From positions 62,001 through 126,000 of the forward strand of contig OZ244902.1 of assembly GCA_965221635.1 (NCBI GenBank): 64,000 nt of DNA, written 5' to 3'. A program made the position numbers and the translations under genes. This document shows positions 59,581-64,000 of the stretch, piece after piece. The first letter of the stretch is position 1, and each line of letters begins with the position of its first letter. The notes under the pieces were generated by a model. The model did not search any database, was not told the DNA's origin, and was given only the letters and a program-made list of their open reading frames with translations. The stretch is from JAAXHB01 sp965221635 (GTDB taxonomy: Bacteria > Actinomycetota > Acidimicrobiia > Acidimicrobiales > Aldehydirespiratoraceae).

Positions 59581-61299
59581 GTGCGATGGTCTGAAGCGTT
59601 CATTCCTACGTTGCGGGACGCGCCCGCTGATGCCGAGGCGGCGAGCCACAAGCTGCTGGTTCGGGGCGGGTTCATGCGTCAGCTTCATGCCGGGCACTAC
59701 TCGCTGCTTCCGCTGGGGCTGAAGGTTCACAGCAAAGTCGAGGCGATTGTGCGTGCGGGGATGGAGGAGATCGGCGCCCAGGAGTTCTTGTTGCCGGCGA
59801 TGCACCCGGCGGCGCTGTGGCAGCGTTCGGGGCGTTGGCAAACGATGGGCCCCGAGATGTTCCGTCTCACCGATCGGCGCGAGGCGGAGTTGGCGCTGGG
59901 CATGACACATGAGGAGGTGTTCGCGGAGATAGCCCGCGAGATCACCTCGTACCGGATGCTTCCGCAGATCTGGTATCAGATCCAGTGGAAGTTCCGAGAC
60001 GAGCCCCGTCCCAAGTCGGGCTTGTTGCGGGTGCGTGAGTTCGCAATGAAGGACAGCTACTCGTTCGACCTCGACGACCCCGGCCTGGACCGCAGCTTCG
60101 ACATTCACCACGAGGCCTACAAGCGGATCTTCGAGCGCCTGTCGCTGCCGACGATCTCGGTTGAGGCGTCCTCGGGGGCGATGGGTGGCAGCGGGTCGGT
60201 GGAGTTCATGGTGCCCTCCCCCGCAGGCGAGGACGACGTTGCGGTGTGCTCCCAGTGCGGCTATTCCGCCAACGTCGAGAGGGCCGTGGCTGCGGTCCCC
60301 GAGATAGACGACTCGGCGTTCGACGCCGTGGCCAGCGATGGGCCTGAGCGGTTTGCCACTCCGGGAGTTCGCACCATCGCAGCGCTCGAGGGCTTCGACG
60401 GTGGCGCGGTGGCGAGCCGTCAGATCAAGACAATGGTGATGGTGCTCGACGACGCCATCACCTTGGTGCTGCTGCGCGGAGACCACCAGCTCAACCTGCA
60501 GAAGCTCGCGGACGGCACCGGAGCCATACACATCCGCCCTGCGGAACCGGCTGAAACGTTGCAACACCTGGGTGCGCACCCTGGATCTCTGGGCGCGGTC
60601 GGGGTGACTGGGCTGCGAATTGTGGCAGATCACGCGCTGCGGGGCCGCTACAACCTGTGTACCGGCGCCAACACCGACGACTGGCATTACCGCGGCGTGA
60701 ACATCGAACGTGACATTGCCGTGGACGGCTGGCTCGATCTACGCGAGGTGAGCGACGGCGAGCCCTGCGCACGCTGTGGCACTCCCCTGCAGGTGTTGCG
60801 TTGCATCGAAACCGGTCACATCTTCAAACTGGGCCGCGGCTACGCCGAAGCGATGGGCGCCACAGTGCTTGATGCCGAAGGCGCGCAACGGACAATCACC
60901 ATGGGTTCCTACGGAATCGGCATTGGCCGGGCAATGGCGGCCATAGCCGAAACCCACCATGACGACCGAGGACTCGTCTGGCCCGCAGCGGTCGCGCCCT
61001 ACGACGTGGTTGTGACCGTGGCCTCCGTCGCCAACAGCGAGGCAATGGCCGCAGGTGAGCGCCTGTACGGCGAACTACAAGCCGCCGGGGTTGACACGCT
61101 GTTCGACGACCGCGACGCCAGAGCCGGTGTGAAATTCGCCGACGCCGAACTGATCGGCATCCCCTGGCGAATCACCATCGGCCGCGCCCTGGCCGACGGC
61201 AAGGTCGAACTAACCGAAAGATCCACCCGCACCACCCAAGAGGTGCCACTAGCAGACGCCACCACCCACACCACCGCACTGCTGCAGAGACTGTCCTAG
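59581..61299 (+). CDS. proS: Prolyl-tRNA synthetase, bacterial type with editing domain
   Basis: 572 residues from the GTG at 59581 (MRWSEAFIPTLR); a TTG at 59572 is the alternative. Class II motifs: LPLGLKVHSKVEAIVRAGMEEIG, motif 2 region WYQIQWKFRDEPRPKSGLLRVREFAMKDSYSFD, motif 3 GSYGIGIGRAMAAIAE. The editing INS domain lies between motifs 2 and 3 (about 220-390), with TIAALEGFDGGAVASRQIKTMV and LRGDHQLNLQKL. C-terminal anticodon domain PYDVVVTVASV...FDDRDARAGVKFADAELIGIPWRITIG (in pieces). Length typical for bacterial ProS with INS. Essential, cytoplasmic. Confidence 0.96.
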   Translation: MRWSEAFIPTLRDAPADAEAASHKLLVRGGFMRQLHAGHYSLLPLGLKVHSKVEAIVRAGMEEIGAQEFLLPAMHPAALWQRSGRWQTMGPEMFRLTDRREAELALGMTHEEVFAEIAREITSYRMLPQIWYQIQWKFRDEPRPKSGLLRVREFAMKDSYSFDLDDPGLDRSFDIHHEAYKRIFERLSLPTISVEASSGAMGGSGSVEFMVPSPAGEDDVAVCSQCGYSANVERAVAAVPEIDDSAFDAVASDGPERFATPGVRTIAALEGFDGGAVASRQIKTMVMVLDDAITLVLLRGDHQLNLQKLADGTGAIHIRPAEPAETLQHLGAHPGSLGAVGVTGLRIVADHALRGRYNLCTGANTDDWHYRGVNIERDIAVDGWLDLREVSDGEPCARCGTPLQVLRCIETGHIFKLGRGYAEAMGATVLDAEGAQRTITMGSYGIGIGRAMAAIAETHHDDRGLVWPAAVAPYDVVVTVASVANSEAMAAGERLYGELQAAGVDTLFDDRDARAGVKFADAELIGIPWRITIGRALADGKVELTERSTRTTQEVPLADATTHTTALLQRLS

Positions 61300-61405
61300 G
61301 CAGGGGTGGCCTGGCTGATCTGCCGGCGCGGACGGCGGACTTCTTCAGCACCTCGGCCTGCCGGCCTGGGGGCATCGCACTTGGCTGCGTGGGTTCTTGG
61401 GGGGC

Positions 61406-62083
61406 TTAGGCGGGGGTGGCTGTTATTTCGGTTGCTTTTATTGACACCCACAGGCACTTGCCGGGTTTCACGCCCAGGCCCGTTACCGAGGCCATTGTGA
61501 TGTCGGAGCGCACCGTGACCGGGCCTCCGAGGGTGACTCTGGCCCTGTCGCCTTCGATATCGACACGGGTGACCTCTGCCGACCAGACGTTGCGGGCGCT
61601 TCCGGCTGGTTGATCGTTGTGCAAGGTCACCGCGGTGGCTGGGAACGTGAGATGCACCGGGCCCTGCACCCCTGGCACGACCGTGAGCGTCAAGCCGCCC
61701 GAGGTGGTCACCTCGGTGCCGTGTCCCACACCGGCCACCACGTTGGCGCCGAGAAACTCCGCGGCGCGGCCAATCGCAGGCGACGCGGTGACCGCTTCGG
61801 GCGTGCCGTGGGTGACCACAGCACCATCATGTAGGGCGACCACGGCTTGGGCCATGGTCCACACGTCCACCGGATCGTGAGTGATCAACAAGATCTGCTT
61901 CACGTCCGCGGCACTGAGCACGGAACGCAGGCTTGCCCGGCCGGCGCTGTCCACCGAAGCCAGCGGCTCGTCGGCCACCAGCACCTCCGGCGAGGCCGCA
62001 AGCGCCCGAGCCACCGCCACCCGCTGACGCTGACCACCAGACAAATCCGCCGGGCGCAACCGCCAAGCGGCCCGGGGAACTCC
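61406..62083 (-). pseudogene. modC: Truncated molybdate-type ABC ATPase (3' part of modC)
   Basis: The surviving frame begins in LRPADLSGGQRQRVAVARAL (signature motif), continues through Walker B VLVADEPLASVD and switch His in LLITHDPVD, and ends with a TOBE/Mop-like oxyanion domain (GSARNVWSAEVTRVDIEG, VRSDITMASVTGLGVKPG), which points to ModC. Everything upstream, including Walker A, has been replaced at about 62083 by a NUDIX fragment, so no ATPase activity is possible. Molybdate import for the FDH must come from elsewhere. Confidence 0.85.
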
Positions 62084-62163
62084 CAGGTGTACTCCACGTA
62101 CTGATTCCACACGCACCGGCCCATCACCACATCGGTGATCCCGGTTTCCTCGTGCCACTCCCG
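62084..62163 (-). pseudogene. Short NUDIX hydrolase fragment
   Basis: About 80 bp encode REWHEETGITDVVMGRCVW and NQYVEYT, matching residues 57-83 of the intact NUDIX protein. The 5' cut is at the same residue as in the fragment at 18445-18710, and the 3' end is fused to the modC remnant. Between this fragment and the stop of paralogue D a 35-40 bp spacer with ACCCTGGG and TGATC words (minus strand) matches the spacer next to paralogue B. Confidence 0.8.
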
Positions 62164-62210
62164 GAGCAAGATTCACCCAGGGTCTTGGCGCGATCACTCG
62201 AGCGCCCTTG

Positions 62211-63935
62211 TCAAGCGCGTCGTGCCCTCCGCAGCCCAACGCCCATCGCCGCAACAGCTGCTATCGCAGCAAGACCCATGAGCCACCACACCGACACGCC
62301 TCCATCACGATCGGTAGCTCCTGTAGACCCAGACGGAGCAACATCAGAACTCGCAGCCAAGGATTGGGACGCGGATCGCTCCACAGATCCACCCGACCCT
62401 TGCGAAGCGGTCACTCCCTCAAGGTCTGTATCGGTCGGGCCCGCAGCCGCGTCGCGGGCATCAGGCGATGTGGCAGTTACAGCCTGCTGATCACCCTGGG
62501 AGTCACCCGCATCGGGAGGTGTGCTCGCATCTCCTGAAGGGCCATCCGATGCCGAGGACTCCGAGGAGTCAACGACAACCGCAGCCCCTTCCCCATCGGA
62601 CCGGTCATTCACAGAGTCCCCATGGATGGGAATGATGACCTCAAAGGGTTCCTGCGGCATGCCTGAGGTTGCCTGTTCTTGGTCGTCGGGGCTTTCGAAG
62701 AGATAACGACGCTGATCAGTCTCCTCGTGTTCCACCCGACCGACCGCATCGACGGGAATACCAAGAGCCGGAAGCAGCTGTGGTAAGGCCTCAGCGACAA
62801 TCCTTGGATCCAGTCCCGCTACGTTGATGGTGATTCGAATGTCCGCAGGTTCGTTTATGGCAACTCCATTGGTGTCAAGCCAAGCCGCAGTCAGCCCCAT
62901 CGTATTACCCTTAGAATACTTGAATCGGTCGAGAATCACAGCCCACCGCCAAAGTTCCCCCAGACCAAACTTCACGGGCACTAACTCCACGATCAACTCA
63001 CCTGTTTCGTACATGGCCTCGCGCCGATCATCCAGCACCTCCCGTATCAACTCCTCAACTTTTTCTGGATCATCTGGTGGTTCCTTGACCTGAAGATATA
63101 GTCTAGGGGTTTCTCCCGGGAAGTAATCCCTTGTGCTATACCCGGCGACCATTCCCAGATGACCCAGTCTCCTCCAAGTTGAACAGTCGTAATCGCTAAC
63201 TACCCACTCGTGACTCTCGCAGTCCTCATCGCCAAGACCTGAGACCAAGTCCACATCAGACACATCAAATCCTTGGCCTGTCTGTGCATGGGCTGCGCGA
63301 GTTGTCTGATCGAGCGGATCTAGCTCCGATGACCTTGGCCAAAGCTGCTTCCATGATGCCCACCCAGGAATCTTCTGCCGCGCAGGTAGTCCTCCATGCA
63401 ACACCAGCACGTCATCATTGGTGCTCGTGAACCCCGAGAACAAACTCACGCCCCCTTGAGGCAACAACATCCACAGTCTGTCAACCGTCCACTCTTCCAC
63501 ACAGTTCTCGACGCTGTAATAGACTCCACAGAGACGATCCCAAGCAATGTTCTGATCCAACTCAGGAGTGGTCGCGTACTGCTTGTACTTCGATTCCAAC
63601 ACCCACAACAAGTCCTCATCAATCGGCTCACTACGATCCAACATGACATACAGCGGTCCACTCGGGGCAAGGAATACCCCAGCCACCTCAAGTGCTCCAT
63701 CAGCCTGGGCGTGCTCCAACACATAACAAGCCATCGGCTCCCCGTCCAAAGCACCACCCCAACAATCCTCCGGGCCCTCCGAAATCTGTTCAGCGGCTAA
63801 CGCCCCATCCTGGCTGGTGAACAATGTCACACCGCCCGTGGTACCACCGGCCCACACCAGCCCCCAGACGACCACCACGACCACGGCCAAACCTGCCGCG
63901 CTCAGCCACCACCACGGACGCAACGGATTCGACAT
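62211..63935 (-). CDS. Six-cysteine membrane protein, paralogue D
   Basis: 574 residues from the ATG at 63935 (MSNPLRPWW). Membrane segment at about 11-30; outer domain with EDCWGGAL, ACYVLEHAQADGALEV, the RLCGVYYSVENC pair, EDCESHEW and DYDC (six conserved Cys), FGLGELWRWAVILDRFKYS and LPQLLPALGIPVDAVGR. Then an acidic Ser/Thr/Asp linker, DGGVSVWWL, a 20-residue helix and LRRARRA. Closest to paralogue A (shared NIAWDRLCGVYYS and ITINVAG). A NUDIX fragment and a broken modC gene lie directly downstream, marking an insertion. Base composition by eye is less GC-rich than the neighbours. Function unknown. Confidence 0.78.
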   Translation of the reverse strand: MSNPLRPWWWLSAAGLAVVVVVVWGLVWAGGTTGGVTLFTSQDGALAAEQISEGPEDCWGGALDGEPMACYVLEHAQADGALEVAGVFLAPSGPLYVMLDRSEPIDEDLLWVLESKYKQYATTPELDQNIAWDRLCGVYYSVENCVEEWTVDRLWMLLPQGGVSLFSGFTSTNDDVLVLHGGLPARQKIPGWASWKQLWPRSSELDPLDQTTRAAHAQTGQGFDVSDVDLVSGLGDEDCESHEWVVSDYDCSTWRRLGHLGMVAGYSTRDYFPGETPRLYLQVKEPPDDPEKVEELIREVLDDRREAMYETGELIVELVPVKFGLGELWRWAVILDRFKYSKGNTMGLTAAWLDTNGVAINEPADIRITINVAGLDPRIVAEALPQLLPALGIPVDAVGRVEHEETDQRRYLFESPDDQEQATSGMPQEPFEVIIPIHGDSVNDRSDGEGAAVVVDSSESSASDGPSGDASTPPDAGDSQGDQQAVTATSPDARDAAAGPTDTDLEGVTASQGSGGSVERSASQSLAASSDVAPSGSTGATDRDGGVSVWWLMGLAAIAAVAAMGVGLRRARRA

Positions 63936-64000
63936 CACAACCCACCATCGCTTTCCTTGGCCCTGGGTTTGAGCACTGCACCAACTTGGACGACCCTAAT
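63936..64000 (-). repeat. Upstream block of paralogue D, cut by window end
   Basis: Plus-strand CTTGGCCCTGGGTTTG and AACTTGGACGACC match the block upstream of paralogue A at the same distance from the start. The rest lies outside the window. Confidence 0.6.

Noticed and set aside
1..64000. CRISPR arrays, rRNA and tRNA genes
   Set aside because: No regularly spaced short repeats, no rRNA-like sequence and no convincing tRNA cloverleaf were noticed by eye; a tRNAscan run would be needed to exclude tRNAs fully.

Overview
The window is very GC-rich, densely coded DNA with frequent GTG/TTG starts. It looks like the chromosome of a high-GC Gram-positive bacterium, most likely an actinobacterium of the Acidimicrobiia type. 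Supports are the KMGKS variant in LeuS, the 13E12-type DUF222/HNH gene, a septum-formation-type lipoprotein and the Lhr-class helicase. No rRNA, tRNA or CRISPR array was seen. The taxonomic guess is inference, because no marker was searched.

Left part (1-16 kb): a minus-strand run holds a LolD/MacB-type ATPase, two very large FtsX-type permeases, a second ABC ATPase and an ABC-2 permease cut by the window edge. It is followed by an Lhr helicase, an amidohydrolase-2 protein, an aquaporin-family channel and a septum-formation-type lipoprotein.

16-23.5 kb and 61.4-64 kb: here lies a family I do not recognise. It has four long paralogues plus one orphan N-terminal piece. Each long copy has an N-terminal membrane segment and an outer domain with six conserved cysteines; three of the four add an acidic Ser/Thr/Pro linker and a C-terminal membrane helix ending in an Arg cluster. 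They share a conserved upstream block. Two copies sit next to NUDIX fragments cut at the same residue, and one of these insertions has removed the 5' half of a modC-like gene. The layout suggests a NUDIX-plus-paralogue module that amplified and moved.

23.5-28.3 kb: NUDIX, a PNPOx-like protein, a YcaQ/AlkX-type DNA glycosylase and LeuS.

28.6-35.8 kb (plus strand): a corrinoid-dependent demethylation cluster, consisting of a corrinoid protein, DUF1638, a 'virulence factor' domain protein, a methyltetrahydrofolate-type methyltransferase, a RACo-like reductive activator and a non-pyrrolysine MttB homologue. A double inverted-repeat operator precedes the first gene.

36-42 kb: two MFS transporters (one with a tandemly duplicated 5' end), an alpha/beta hydrolase, MetY and a 50-residue protein.

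42-56.6 kb: a choline/betaine and C1 region. It holds a BetA-like choline dehydrogenase, a GFA-type zinc protein, a dimethylglycine/sarcosine dehydrogenase-like DAO-GcvT fusion, a Rieske oxygenase, a second MttB homologue, an NAD-linked formate dehydrogenase and a BKACE (DUF849) enzyme. The formate dehydrogenase catalytic subunit has an in-frame UGA in the selenocysteine motif followed by a good bacterial SECIS hairpin. Its usual N-terminal Fe-S part is a separate gene more than 2 kb downstream. Read together, choline would become glycine betaine, which is demethylated oxidatively (Rieske, then DAO-GcvT) or by corrinoid methyl transfer (MttB). One-carbon units pass to tetrahydrofolate and formate, and formate is oxidised with NAD. 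The pathway as a whole is inference.

56.7-61.3 kb: an O-methyltransferase, a DUF222/HNH endonuclease-like protein and ProS.
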